From NCBI RefSeq assembly GCF_028736925.1, contig NZ_JAQZAT010000025.1, forward strand, positions 1-59,699: a DNA stretch of 59,699 nt. The letters run 5' to 3'. Below the pieces are notes generated by a model. It was given only the letters and a program-made list of their open reading frames with translations, searched no databases and was not told the origin of the DNA. Shown here piece by piece: positions 42,068 through 51,431 of the stretch (the stretch's first letter is position 1; every line of letters begins with the position of its first letter). The DNA comes from Flavivirga sp. 57AJ16. Lineage in GTDB: Bacteria > Bacteroidota > Bacteroidia > Flavobacteriales > Flavobacteriaceae. The position numbers were made by a program, and so were the translations under genes.

Positions 42068-43384
42068 ATGAAAAATCAAGATGCTCCCAAAGTAGTATCA
42101 AAAAAGGTTCTAGTACCTTTTATTTTAGTAACATCATTATTTGCCTTATGGGGCTTTGCCAATGCGGTAACAGACCCCATGGTACAAGCCTTTAAAAAAG
42201 TATTAGAACTTTCAAACTCAGAAGCCGCTTGGGTGCAGATGGCATTTTACGGTGGTTATTTTTGTATGGCATTGCCCGCAGCCATGTTTATGAGAAAGTA
42301 TTCTTATAAAGTGGGGATATTAATAGGTTTGGGATTGTATGCTACAGGAGCCTTATTATTTTATCCCGCTGCAGTTACCGAGCAATTTTGGTTCTTTTGC
42401 TTGGGGCTCTATATTTTAACTTTTGGCTTAGCATTTTTGGAAACAGCAGCAAACCCCTATGCCTTGGCAATGGGTGATAAAGAAACTGCTACCCAACGTT
42501 TAAATTTAGCACAGGCATTTAATCCTGTTGGATTGATTGTAGGGTTGTTTGTTGCACAACAATTTGTTTTAAAAAACTTAAAGTCAGATGATGTAGAGGA
42601 TTTTAGTGTTTTGGATGAAGCGTCCAAAGTATTGATTAGAACATCAGATTTGATGGTCATTCGAAACCCTTATGTGATTTTAGGATTGGTTTTAGTGGCA
42701 GTTTTCGTGATTTTCTTTGTAAGTAAAATGCCACAAGCCAAAGATGAAGGCGGTATGCCAAAAATAGGGGAAACTTTTGCTGTTTTGAGTAAAAACTCGA
42801 AATATGTTTTAGGGGTTTTGGCGCAAATTTTCCATACAGGGTGTTTGATTATGTGTTGGACTTACATCTACCAATATGCAGAAGCCATTGGTATGGATAG
42901 TGTTACAGCAGGTTATTATCAAATGGCGGCCTTTATATTGTTTACTATAGGTCGCGCTGTGGGTACTTATTTATTAAGGTTTATTAGTTCAGGTAAGCTG
43001 TTAATGTACTTTGCTATTTTGGGAATGGTATTTACATTGGGAGCAATTTTAATACATGGCATGGTAGGTCTGTACAGCTTGGTTTGTATTTCTTTTTGTA
43101 TGTCCTTAATGTTCCCAACCATTTATGGTATAGCATTGGGCGATTTAACAGAAGAACAATCAAAAGTAGGTTCAGCAGGATTGATTATGTCTATTGTAGG
43201 GGGTGCCCTATTACCAAAAGTACAGGCACTTATCATTGATATAGGAGGAAATGGCGTTGCAGATACTACAATTATAGGGGTTCCAGAAATCAATTTTTCT
43301 TATGTATTGCCCCTAATTAGTTTTATTTATATAGGATGGTATGGCCTTCGGGTTTTCAAAAGATACGAAATAGTTAAAATTTAA
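42068..43384 (+). CDS. Sugar MFS permease, FHS (fucose-proton symporter) family
   Basis: A 438-residue inner-membrane permease with 12 predicted helices. FHS-family features are SLFALWGFANAVTDPMVQAFKK in helix 1, ETAANPYALAMGDKETATQRLNLAQAFNPVG after helix 4, and CMSLMFPTIYGIALGDLTEEQSKVGSAGLIMSIVGGALLP toward the C-terminus. FHS permeases take up hexoses such as fucose, glucose, galactose or mannose. Position before GH125 and GH92 makes mannose the likely substrate here (inference). Confidence 0.9.
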   Translation: MKNQDAPKVVSKKVLVPFILVTSLFALWGFANAVTDPMVQAFKKVLELSNSEAAWVQMAFYGGYFCMALPAAMFMRKYSYKVGILIGLGLYATGALLFYPAAVTEQFWFFCLGLYILTFGLAFLETAANPYALAMGDKETATQRLNLAQAFNPVGLIVGLFVAQQFVLKNLKSDDVEDFSVLDEASKVLIRTSDLMVIRNPYVILGLVLVAVFVIFFVSKMPQAKDEGGMPKIGETFAVLSKNSKYVLGVLAQIFHTGCLIMCWTYIYQYAEAIGMDSVTAGYYQMAAFILFTIGRAVGTYLLRFISSGKLLMYFAILGMVFTLGAILIHGMVGLYSLVCISFCMSLMFPTIYGIALGDLTEEQSKVGSAGLIMSIVGGALLPKVQALIIDIGGNGVADTTIIGVPEINFSYVLPLISFIYIGWYGLRVFKRYEIVKI

Positions 43385-43464
43385 TCATAGATAAAAATTT
43401 AAAAGGGCTAAACATGTAATTAATGTTTACTCTTGTTATTATCAAACAAACAGTTATTAAAATC

Positions 43465-44889
43465 ATGCAAAGAAGAAAATTTATTCAAAACACAGCACTT
43501 TTTGGAAGTTTAGCAATGGTAGCACCTACCAATATTATGGCAAGTACACTATCAAGAGAATTCCCAGTAGTGCGTGTCCCAAAAGAGAAAAGACATTTTG
43601 AAAGCAAATTTATAGAAGATGCTATTAAGGAATTTAAAAAAAATGTAAAAGACGAAGAGCTTTCATGGTTATTCAATAATTGTTTCCCAAATACTTTGGA
43701 TACTACAGTAACCTTTAGCAAGAAAAATGGCAAACCACATACCTATGTTATCACAGGTGATATCGATGCCATGTGGTTGCGCGATAGTTCTGCTCAAGTA
43801 TGGCCTTATATGGCATTTGTAGACAAAGATAAAGATTTAAAAGATTTGATTGCAGGTGTTATTAATACCCAAACACAATACATTTTAAAAGATCCGTATG
43901 CGAATGCATTTTATAACGACCCTAATAAGAAGGGCGAGTGGACCACAGACCATACAGATATGTTACCTGGTGTTCATGAACGTAAATATGAAATAGATTC
44001 TTTATGTTATCCTATTCGATTAGCTTACAATTATTGGAAAACAACTGGAGATACGGCTCCTTTTGATGCAGATTGGCAAAAATCAATCAGAGCCATTTTA
44101 AAGGTTTTTAAAGACCAACAAGAAAAGGATGGTACAAACCCATACCATTTTCAGCGTACCACACCATTTGGAACAGATACAAGAGATCTAAAAGGTTATG
44201 GATACCCAGTAAAACCTGTAGGGTTGATTTGTTCGGCTTTTAGACCCAGTGACGATTCTACCGTATTTTCATTTTTGGTACCATCAAACTTTTTTGCTGT
44301 AGTGAGTTTAAACCAAGCAGCCGAAATGATAGATGCACTTGTTGGAGATGCTGCCCTGTCTAAAGAATTAAGAGCATTAAGTGCTGAGGTAAAACAGGCC
44401 TTGCAAGATCATGCCATTGTAAACCACCCAAAATATGGGAACATCTATGCTTTCGAAGTGGATGGCTACGGAAATCATTTGTTGATGGATGATGCCAATG
44501 TACCTAGTTTATTGTCTTTGCCATATTTAGATGCTATTGATAAAGATGATTGGGTATATAAAAATACCAGGGAATTTGTTCTGTCTTTAGATAACCCGTT
44601 CTTCTACAAAGGAAAAGCGGCAGAAGGTATTGGAGGACCTCATGTAGGTGTGGATATGATTTGGCCAATGGCCATAACCATGCAAGGTTTAACAAGCAAT
44701 AGCCCCGCAGAAATTAAAAAATGTATTGCCATGCTAAAAGCGACCCATGCGGGAACTGGTTTTATGCATGAAACCTTTCATAAAGATAATCCTAAAAACT
44801 TTACAAGATCTTGGTTTGCATGGGCAAACACCTTGTTTGGTGAATTTTTATGGAAGACCTACAAAGAATCACCTGAATTATTATCTTAA
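43465..44889 (+). CDS. GH125 exo-alpha-1,6-mannosidase
   Basis: A 474-residue enzyme when started at MQRRKFIQNTALFGS (43465); an upstream ATG at 43423 adds 14 residues that do not look like part of a signal. The N-terminus with RRKF resembles a Tat-type signal peptide. GH125 blocks are YVITGDIDAMWLRDSSAQVWPYM, TDHTDMLPGVHERKYEIDSLCYP, YPVKPVGLICSAFRPSDDS and ETFHKDNPKNFTRSWFAWANTLFGE. GH125 removes alpha-1,6-linked mannose from non-reducing ends, so it would finish backbone oligomers made by GH76, probably in the periplasm. It ends 13 bases before the GH92 start. Confidence 0.9.
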   Translation: MQRRKFIQNTALFGSLAMVAPTNIMASTLSREFPVVRVPKEKRHFESKFIEDAIKEFKKNVKDEELSWLFNNCFPNTLDTTVTFSKKNGKPHTYVITGDIDAMWLRDSSAQVWPYMAFVDKDKDLKDLIAGVINTQTQYILKDPYANAFYNDPNKKGEWTTDHTDMLPGVHERKYEIDSLCYPIRLAYNYWKTTGDTAPFDADWQKSIRAILKVFKDQQEKDGTNPYHFQRTTPFGTDTRDLKGYGYPVKPVGLICSAFRPSDDSTVFSFLVPSNFFAVVSLNQAAEMIDALVGDAALSKELRALSAEVKQALQDHAIVNHPKYGNIYAFEVDGYGNHLLMDDANVPSLLSLPYLDAIDKDDWVYKNTREFVLSLDNPFFYKGKAAEGIGGPHVGVDMIWPMAITMQGLTSNSPAEIKKCIAMLKATHAGTGFMHETFHKDNPKNFTRSWFAWANTLFGEFLWKTYKESPELLS

Positions 44890-44902
44890 ATTATATTTTG
44901 TA

Positions 44903-47065
44903 ATGAACAATAAGTTTATCTACCCCATTTTTTTGCTGTCAATTTGTTTTATTATTTCATCTTGTCAAAACCAAAATGCAGAAGTTTCCAATGAAAACTT
45001 CACAGCATTTGTAGACCCTTTTTTAGGCACGGCACCCTTAACAGATACTAATATAATTGGATATACCCCTCCAAAGGATTGGAGAGTTTGGGCGGGGCTT
45101 GTATTTCCGGGGACTTCCTTGCCTAATGCAATGGTTCAGTTGAGTCCCATAACCGAGTATCGTACGGGAGCAGGTTATGAATATGAAGATACAGAAATTT
45201 TAGGTTTCACACATACAAACAAAGGGCATTGGAATTACTGTAATATCCCCATTTTACCAGTCTCTGGATCAAAATCATATCCTTATAAATCAAAGTTCTT
45301 GCATAAAAAGGAAAAAGCATCACCTGCCTATTATCAAGTTTACTTAGAAGATTTTAAAGTTGATGTGAGACTTAGTTCAACGCTGCGTTGTGGGATTCAT
45401 GAATATACTTTTGAAAACAACCATGACAAGCGAGTGCTCTTTGACCTAAATAAAGCAAATAATAGAGTCGTTAATTGGGAAATCAATAAAATTGGCACTA
45501 AAGAATTGGAAGGTGTGCAAAATATGGGTAGGGATAAGGTTTACTTTTATGCAACCTTAAGTCAAGAGATTGAGCAGTTGGATATAGAGGATAATTATGC
45601 GATGATTCGTCTTAAAGATGGTGATTCTGGTCCGTTAATTTTAAAGATTGGATTATCATTTGTAAGTATTAAAAATGCAAAAGAGAATTTAAATGCTGAA
45701 ATTGGCATGAAGTCTTTTGATGAAATTCATGCAGAAGGTGTTAAGGAATGGGATACTTTACTATCTCGAATAAAAGTTGAAGGCGGATCTGAAAGAGAAA
45801 AAGGAATTTTTTATAGTTCCTTATACAGATCTTTTCTATGGCCAGCTTTAAGAAGCGATTTAAACGGGGAATTTACGGATGAGGCAGGAAAAATTAGAAA
45901 AGAAAAATTTGATTATTACACTTTACCTTCTTTATGGGACACCTATAGGAACAAATTAGTTTTGTTAGGAATGTTACGGCCTGAGCTTACTGGAAATGTG
46001 ATTCAAAGTATGGTGGATAGGGGAACGATTACGGGGTTTATACCCACTTTTTTTCATGGAGACCATGCAGCACCATTTATAGCAGGTTCTTATTTTAAAG
46101 GGATTACTAACTTCGATGTTCAGAAAGCTTATGAACTCTTATTGAATAATGCTTACAAAGGAGGGGGTACAAGACCACATATTGAAGAATATATAGCAAA
46201 GGGATATATATCGGAATTAGCTGTTGAAAAACCCCATGTAGAAACACGAGGCCGTGCTGGAGTTTCTAAAACTTTAGAGTATGCCCATGATGATTATGCC
46301 TTAAGTCTTTTGGCCGAAAAGTTAGGAGATTCCGTACATGCGAAAGATTTGATGAAGCGGTCTGAAAATTATAAGTATATGTTTGATAAAAAGACTAAAT
46401 TTATGAGGGGGCGATTTGATAATGGAGATTGGGTAATACCTTTTGATCCCCAATACCCGTATTACGAATATATGTATCGAGAGGCAAATGCATGGCAACT
46501 GTCTTTTTATGTTCCTCATGATATGCCCAGCTTAGTAAATTTATACGGAGGCAAAGAACCGTTTGAAAAAAAATTGGATTCTTTATTTTCAATGCCTTGG
46601 AACCCCAATCATATTGCAAGAAACGTGTCTGGTTTCTTAGGGCAATATTGTCATGGAAACCAACCAGATCATGAGTCGCCATTTGCCTATTATTTTGTTG
46701 ATAAACCAGAAAAATCACAAGCAGTTATAGATAAACTTCTAAAGGATTATTACGGTATTGGAGCCTATGGACTTGCATTGTCTGGGATGGATGACGCAGG
46801 AGAAATGTCATCATGGTATGTGTTTTCAGCATTAGGCTTATATCCACTATCTACAGCAGATAACGAGTATATAACAACCATTCCAATTTTTGATGAGATT
46901 AAATGGCAATTGAATGATGGTAAGGAATTAACCATTTCAAAAAAAGGAACGTCCCGTAAATTGAAATCAATAGAAATCAATGGGAAAACATTAAAGGATC
47001 ATTTTGTACCCTATTCGGTTTTTGAAACAGGAGGCGTACTAAATATTGAGACAGAAAACCAATAA
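44903..47065 (+). CDS. GH92 exo-alpha-mannosidase, lipoprotein
   Basis: A 720-residue lipoprotein when started at MNNKFIYPIFLLS (44903), which gives a proper signal with lipobox (FIISSCQNQ). The frame is open further upstream, but that part overlaps the GH125 gene and lacks a signal. GH92 features are the N-terminal beta-sandwich (FVDPFLGTA ... GFTHTNKGHWNYC) and the (alpha/alpha)6 barrel with TFFHGDHAAPFIAGSY, GNQPDHESPFAYYFV and the catalytic-region motif DDAGEMSSWYVFSALGLYP. GH92 enzymes are calcium-dependent exo-mannosidases, most often alpha-1,2, which would strip mannan side chains. It closes the locus. Confidence 0.9.
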   Translation: MNNKFIYPIFLLSICFIISSCQNQNAEVSNENFTAFVDPFLGTAPLTDTNIIGYTPPKDWRVWAGLVFPGTSLPNAMVQLSPITEYRTGAGYEYEDTEILGFTHTNKGHWNYCNIPILPVSGSKSYPYKSKFLHKKEKASPAYYQVYLEDFKVDVRLSSTLRCGIHEYTFENNHDKRVLFDLNKANNRVVNWEINKIGTKELEGVQNMGRDKVYFYATLSQEIEQLDIEDNYAMIRLKDGDSGPLILKIGLSFVSIKNAKENLNAEIGMKSFDEIHAEGVKEWDTLLSRIKVEGGSEREKGIFYSSLYRSFLWPALRSDLNGEFTDEAGKIRKEKFDYYTLPSLWDTYRNKLVLLGMLRPELTGNVIQSMVDRGTITGFIPTFFHGDHAAPFIAGSYFKGITNFDVQKAYELLLNNAYKGGGTRPHIEEYIAKGYISELAVEKPHVETRGRAGVSKTLEYAHDDYALSLLAEKLGDSVHAKDLMKRSENYKYMFDKKTKFMRGRFDNGDWVIPFDPQYPYYEYMYREANAWQLSFYVPHDMPSLVNLYGGKEPFEKKLDSLFSMPWNPNHIARNVSGFLGQYCHGNQPDHESPFAYYFVDKPEKSQAVIDKLLKDYYGIGAYGLALSGMDDAGEMSSWYVFSALGLYPLSTADNEYITTIPIFDEIKWQLNDGKELTISKKGTSRKLKSIEINGKTLKDHFVPYSVFETGGVLNIETENQ

Positions 47066-47398
47066 TCGAATTTTTAATCGAAAAGCATACCTCGAGGCTT
47101 TGCGTCGGTCCTGCCTGTCGGCAAAGGCAGACCCAATGTAAAGCCTCGAGCCTGTCTACCGACTAGGTAGGGATTGTTAGTTTCAAGAAATTCTTTTATT
47201 TTTAGAAAAAATGGTTGTCAATTTTATGTGTTAGTCCTTTTAAATTTATCATAAAGAATATATGTTATACATTTTAGGAGCTATGATAAGATATATAACT
47301 AACAATGCACGCTAAGGGTAAAGCAAGCGGGTAACACACTGGCGTATGTTAAATTTTGTATCTATATTTTTTAAAAAACTTATTTAACATCTAATAAA
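47066..47398. other. Gene-free stretch with three nested or adjacent hairpins
   Basis: Outer arms CTCGAGGCTTT (47091-47101) and AAAGCCTCGAG (47140-47150) are perfect inverse copies. They enclose CTGCCT (47111-47116) and AGGCAG (47125-47130). A third hairpin CTACC-GACTA-GGTAG follows at 47156-47170. The G+C-rich structure may end the GH92 message or be a dispersed repeat. From 47180 to 47398 I see only A+T-rich DNA and an unexplained patch at about 47300-47350. Confidence 0.5.
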
Positions 47399-47710
47399 AT
47401 GATAATAGTAAAAGTAACTTACACAACAAAAACAGAATTCGTAGAAGAAAACCAAAAGAACATCAATCTTTTTATGGCTGATTTTAAAAAAATGCAAACG
47501 AATGGGTTTAATTATACATCGTACCTCTGTGAAGATGGTAAAACATTTATACACCTCTCGCATTATATAAATGAAGAAATCCAAAAGGAACTACTTCAGG
47601 TGCCTTCGTTTTTGTTTTTTCAAAAGCAACGAGATGAGAGTGGTTTGGAGAATCTACCAAGTATAGAAGTATTAAAATTAGTGGATACTTCGAAACCTTT
47701 CTTTAATTAA
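47399..47710 (+). CDS. Small protein, possible dimeric alpha/beta-barrel (ABM-like) fold
   Basis: A 103-residue protein with no signal peptide. The pattern MIIVKVTYTTKTEFVEENQKNI, then DGKTFIHLSHYINEEIQKEL, then VPSFLFFQKQRDES resembles antibiotic-biosynthesis-monooxygenase-like ferredoxin folds (strand, helix, strand pair, helix with F..FQ). No catalytic residues can be assigned. It stands alone, convergent with the T9SS gene at 47791-50145. Confidence 0.55.
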   Translation: MIIVKVTYTTKTEFVEENQKNINLFMADFKKMQTNGFNYTSYLCEDGKTFIHLSHYINEEIQKELLQVPSFLFFQKQRDESGLENLPSIEVLKLVDTSKPFFN

Positions 47711-47790
47711 ATATATTCAATCATGATTCGTTACCATATTTTTTGGATAGAGTTCTGAACTAAAAAAGAGTTAATAATTTCTTTACACCA

Positions 47791-50145
47791 TTATTTTTTT
47801 ACACTTTTTCTAGTAATTACCATATCATTGGAAAGTGTTACTTTAGCAATATAAATGGTGTTTTTTAACTTAGATAAGTTATAAGTTTCAGTACTATTTT
47901 GTCCTTTAAATTTGTATAATAATCTTCCTAACAAATCAAAAACAGAAACGGTTCTAATCTTTAAATTTTTAGACGTTGTAAATCTTACAAGTTCGTTATC
48001 TAAATCAACAATTTTAAGCGCATTGGCTTCCAAAGCAGTTTCTTTGGTTGTCAAGGCATTGTTGTTGAACATCACCGTAAAGCGGTTATTGAATTCACCG
48101 GGATTTGAGGTGAAAGTATACTCAGATTCACTCAAATTATGCACTTTATCTAGTACATTATCTTTTAAATAAATGGTGTTATTGGTTAAAAAATCGCCTT
48201 GTAATTGAGCAATGGATAAGGTGTATAAAGTTGCTACATCAATATTGGTGGTAAAACCTAATGCAATGGTTTCATCTGCATCCAAACTATTTACGGCCTT
48301 ACCTTGAATAACAAATTTTTTAACGGAATTTTTTATTGTTGAATAAAGAGAAGCAGGTGTTTTTGGAGCAACAATCTTATTGGCATCATAAAAAGAGCCA
48401 TCATCATTATTTGTGGCACCTTCAACATAGCCAATTAATATTTGATTAAATATACCATTATCAGAAGTTAAATCAATCCAAAGTTTGTTTGAGGTCGAAT
48501 TATTTTTGCTTTTAGAATTTGCGGTTTTGAAGAATTGACTGTTATCAGGCGACAAAGATAGGCTCCTCATGGAGTTATTGAAAACTACAGTTCCAGTGCT
48601 GGTAGGATAGGTATCAGAAAAAGATACTAAAAATGCTTGCCCAGAAGGAATAAAACCATTTGGAGTAGTTGGATCACCGCCTTGAATGCCACCAACACCA
48701 ACATTATACACAGCATAATCTGCTGCTGAAAAATTAAGATCTTCATTTCCGTTGGCAGTACTAGAAGGGGGCATGTATTGAGACCAAAAATATATAGCGC
48801 CCTCCAAAGGCCCAGCGGGATACATATTTTGTGTCATAAAAGCATCTATATCAATCGCAGAAGGATATGGGTTGCCAATTAAATTCCAGTTAAAATCTAA
48901 AGTAGTGACGTCATTTCTATAAACGGGCACATTGATAACACCATTATTAAAAGGGCCTTCAAACGTATAATCAAATTGATACGGAGGTGGAAATAACGGG
49001 GGAAATCCCGTTTTGCTATGCATGGCAGCATAGCCAACACCAGGAACCATAGGGGTAGAGCTGTCAACAGACTGCCAGTCATTGCCTTCATCATCAAAAT
49101 CATCCTGTCCCAACACAAAAACGTTGTTGTTGTTTGTTTCTGCATATGCATCATTAAATTGGGAGGCATTAAATGAATAGCGTCTTCCAGGTTGAGATTC
49201 TGCTAATGCGGTTCCAATGGTTTCTCCAGAAACGGGAGAGCTCCAATAGGTATATTCATACCAAGCATTTATAAAAGAGGTTCTTTTTATAACATTAATG
49301 TCACCGTTAACGGTTATTGCCCCAGCATCATTGTTTTGTATAAAAGAACCATAGGGCTGTACAGTTAAATGAGAGTCAGTATCAACAACCAAATCATTAT
49401 CTACTTCTATATAAGTAGCATTAGCTATATTTAAGTTATACCCGGGGTTTAGGGTTATCGAACAAGCACTAAAACTTGTTTGGATGCCTCCAACACTTGT
49501 ATCATAGTCATCATCAATTATAACATGTTTTCCTAAGGAAGGCAACCCGTTAGACCATGTGCCAGAAGACCAAGTGGTTGTAATAGCAGAAACAAGCCCG
49601 TTAAAAGTAAAATCGTTAATACTGAAATGTCCGTTTAAAAGATTAAGACCTCCCCAAGCATAAAACCTAAACGTAATAGGTACAGAAATATTTTGATAGG
49701 CCGATAGGTCTATTGTTGTGCCCGTAGCATTGGGAGTGCCTATGTTTGATGAATAGCCATCCATACTGCTTCTAAAAGCAAAAGAAGCTGGACCTAAAAT
49801 AATAGTACTTTCTGCTGAATATACAAAACTTATAAAATCAATTTCATAACAAGCGTTTGGGGTCAATGTAAATTCAAAATAATCATTTGTATTAAGCCCT
49901 GCGAGATTCCAATTATTAGCATTGTACCTGTTATTTGCGTTTGCACCTGAGATACCAGAACCTCTACCAATTCCAGAAACGGTAATGTTACTGTCAAATG
50001 TTTCTCCAATAGTGTAAGGATTTGAAGTGTTCGGGTTAGTACCCGTTATGGGATTATTATAAATGCTTTGCCCAAAGCCAAAAGTACATTGTACTGTGAT
50101 CATTAAAAAATTAAACAGACATTTTGAATTAGTAATTGTATTCAT
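47791..50145 (-). CDS. Large secreted protein with T9SS type A sorting domain
   Basis: A 784-residue secreted protein with an N-terminal signal (1-25, ending FGFGQ) and a C-terminal T9SS type A sorting domain (about 710-784, with LKIRTVSVFDLLGRLLYKFKG and a final KSVKK). The central part is beta-rich with Ser/Thr/Asn-rich stretches: a jelly-roll-like N-terminal region (NACYEIDFISFVYSAEST ... PITFRFYAWGG) and a later block TYWSSPVSGETIG common in uncharacterised flavobacterial surface proteins. No catalytic motif was found; a role in adhesion or matrix is plausible. It has no operon partner. Confidence 0.8.
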   Translation of the reverse strand: MNTITNSKCLFNFLMITVQCTFGFGQSIYNNPITGTNPNTSNPYTIGETFDSNITVSGIGRGSGISGANANNRYNANNWNLAGLNTNDYFEFTLTPNACYEIDFISFVYSAESTIILGPASFAFRSSMDGYSSNIGTPNATGTTIDLSAYQNISVPITFRFYAWGGLNLLNGHFSINDFTFNGLVSAITTTWSSGTWSNGLPSLGKHVIIDDDYDTSVGGIQTSFSACSITLNPGYNLNIANATYIEVDNDLVVDTDSHLTVQPYGSFIQNNDAGAITVNGDINVIKRTSFINAWYEYTYWSSPVSGETIGTALAESQPGRRYSFNASQFNDAYAETNNNNVFVLGQDDFDDEGNDWQSVDSSTPMVPGVGYAAMHSKTGFPPLFPPPYQFDYTFEGPFNNGVINVPVYRNDVTTLDFNWNLIGNPYPSAIDIDAFMTQNMYPAGPLEGAIYFWSQYMPPSSTANGNEDLNFSAADYAVYNVGVGGIQGGDPTTPNGFIPSGQAFLVSFSDTYPTSTGTVVFNNSMRSLSLSPDNSQFFKTANSKSKNNSTSNKLWIDLTSDNGIFNQILIGYVEGATNNDDGSFYDANKIVAPKTPASLYSTIKNSVKKFVIQGKAVNSLDADETIALGFTTNIDVATLYTLSIAQLQGDFLTNNTIYLKDNVLDKVHNLSESEYTFTSNPGEFNNRFTVMFNNNALTTKETALEANALKIVDLDNELVRFTTSKNLKIRTVSVFDLLGRLLYKFKGQNSTETYNLSKLKNTIYIAKVTLSNDMVITRKSVKK

Positions 50146-50800
50146 TTATATCTAAAATTTAATTATAGGAAAGGTGTTTAAGACAAAACCTTAATTTTAA
50201 AATGTAAAAATAATCTTATGTAATTTTAATAAAAAAAGAAATACCTTACAAATTTTTTTTGTTTTTTTAACGGCATGGAGCATTATACTTGAAAATGAAA
50301 ACATATAATAATGACATAAAGTTGCTACCGTTTATTGACTTTTATCATTTAATAACACATTTAAAACCATTAGTGTCCGACTAAAGACGTAAGACCGCTT
50401 CGCTATTGGAACCAAGAACAAAGACATGATTGTAACTAACAGACAAACAGAGACACCACTATTGTTTTACATCCAGAAACCTAAATATTTCATGTTATTT
50501 TATATTGATTTAGCTATAAGTTATTGTGCTATCCGATTCAGGGCATATTACAAAAAAACAAAGCAAGTAAGTGGTATCTACTTTCCCGAATACGAGTCAT
50601 AGAACTTAGATAAACTTTAAGGAGTTTACAACCAATATGGCTTTAATACCAATTATGACTCAAAACAACCCCTATAATTTGTTTAGCTCACAGATCTAAT
50701 TTGATAAATAGGAGTTCATGAATCTTCGATTACAATTTCGCTCATATTTCAATATAAAACATGAGCTCAGCTTGACTGGGTATAACACCATAACAAAGGC

Positions 50801-50983
50801 CAATGTCATTAAGTTAAGGCAGTAATGTCAGTCTGAGCGCAGTCGAAGACCAATAGGAGATCTAGTTTTATTAGCATTTCGACTTTAGTTTATGCTGAGC
50901 CTTTCGACTTCGCTCAAGATAAACTATAGCCGAAGTACTCAATGTGATAAAAAGGGGCAAATTTCCTTAACTTAATGACATTG
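50801..50983. mobile_element. 183-bp element with 19-bp perfect inverted repeats and 9-bp target duplication
   Basis: CAATGTCATTAAGTTAAGG (50801-50819) and its exact reverse complement (50965-50983) bound the element. AACAAAGGC stands directly outside on both sides (50792-50800 and 50984-50992), a 9-bp target duplication. It has no ORF and includes the 71-bp dispersed repeat at 50876-50946, so it is a non-autonomous element of unknown parent transposon. Confidence 0.8.
50876..50946 (-). repeat. 71-bp dispersed repeat, copy 2
   Basis: Inverted, nearly identical copy of 22233-22303 (about two base differences plus one indel). It sits inside the element at 50801-50983, whereas copy 1 sits inside an element with quite different ends. 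Confidence 0.75.
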
Positions 50984-51431
50984 AACAAAGGCTATGATTG
51001 AATTTTCTATCTTATCTGAACAAAATATAATTCAAATTATTTATAGCTCATTTTAAATAATAATTGGTATAAGTGATCATTTTATATAATAAAGATTGAA
51101 GCCCATTAATAGAATTTTACACACTATATAAGTAGGATTTTTTTTATGCATTTCGTCGAAAAAACTTCTATTTATTTGTTTTTGTAGGTTAATAAGCGTT
51201 AAATTTATTTTAAATTATATTGCAAAAATGCAGTTAATATACTGTAAATTAGTCTATTAGTTTGTTATAAGAGGTGGCTTTAAACACATTGATTTTCTCT
51301 CACAAAAAATATATTTAAAGCTAGGAGATACACTCCTATCATTTTAAATAATGTGTTGTTATAGTTAGCAAATAAAACATTGGTTTTACCGAGTTATATA
51401 TGAGTTTTTTAACCTTAACCCTATAATAATT

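Larger units (their letters stand above)
50649..51067. mobile_element. MITE-like element with CCAATTAT ends, carrying an inner element
   Basis: The left end CCAATTATGACTCAAAAC and the right end read inward, CCAATTATTATTTAAAATG, are inverse copies, and TA stands on both sides. The ends match those of the 158-bp element at 40144-40301. The element contains the GGAGTTCATGAATCTTCGATT block (50711-50731) and has itself been entered by the element at 50801-50983. Confidence 0.65.
50146..51431. other. 1.3-kb gene-free stretch with nested transposon-like elements
   Basis: No convincing ORF. The middle holds the element at 50649-51067 with a second one inside it (50801-50983). Bases 50380-50440 (GTGTCCGACTAAAGACGTAA and on) look like transposon-edge debris but cannot be assigned. 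The right part leads to the adhesin gene and presumably holds its promoter; I found no clear TAnnTTTG box. Confidence 0.55.

Noticed and set aside
44747-44902. Upstream extension of the GH92 gene.
   Set aside because: It overlaps the GH125 gene; the ATG at 44903 gives a proper lipoprotein signal peptide.
47300-47350. Patch with AAGCAAGCGGGTAACACACTGG considered as an attachment site or tRNA fragment.
   Set aside because: No cloverleaf, no matching direct repeat elsewhere in the window and no integrase gene.
50426-50600. Short plus-strand ORF and transposon-like debris left of the nested elements.
   Set aside because: The ORF of about 58 codons has no recognisable features, and the GTGTCCGACTAAAG patch alone cannot be tied to a known insertion-sequence family.
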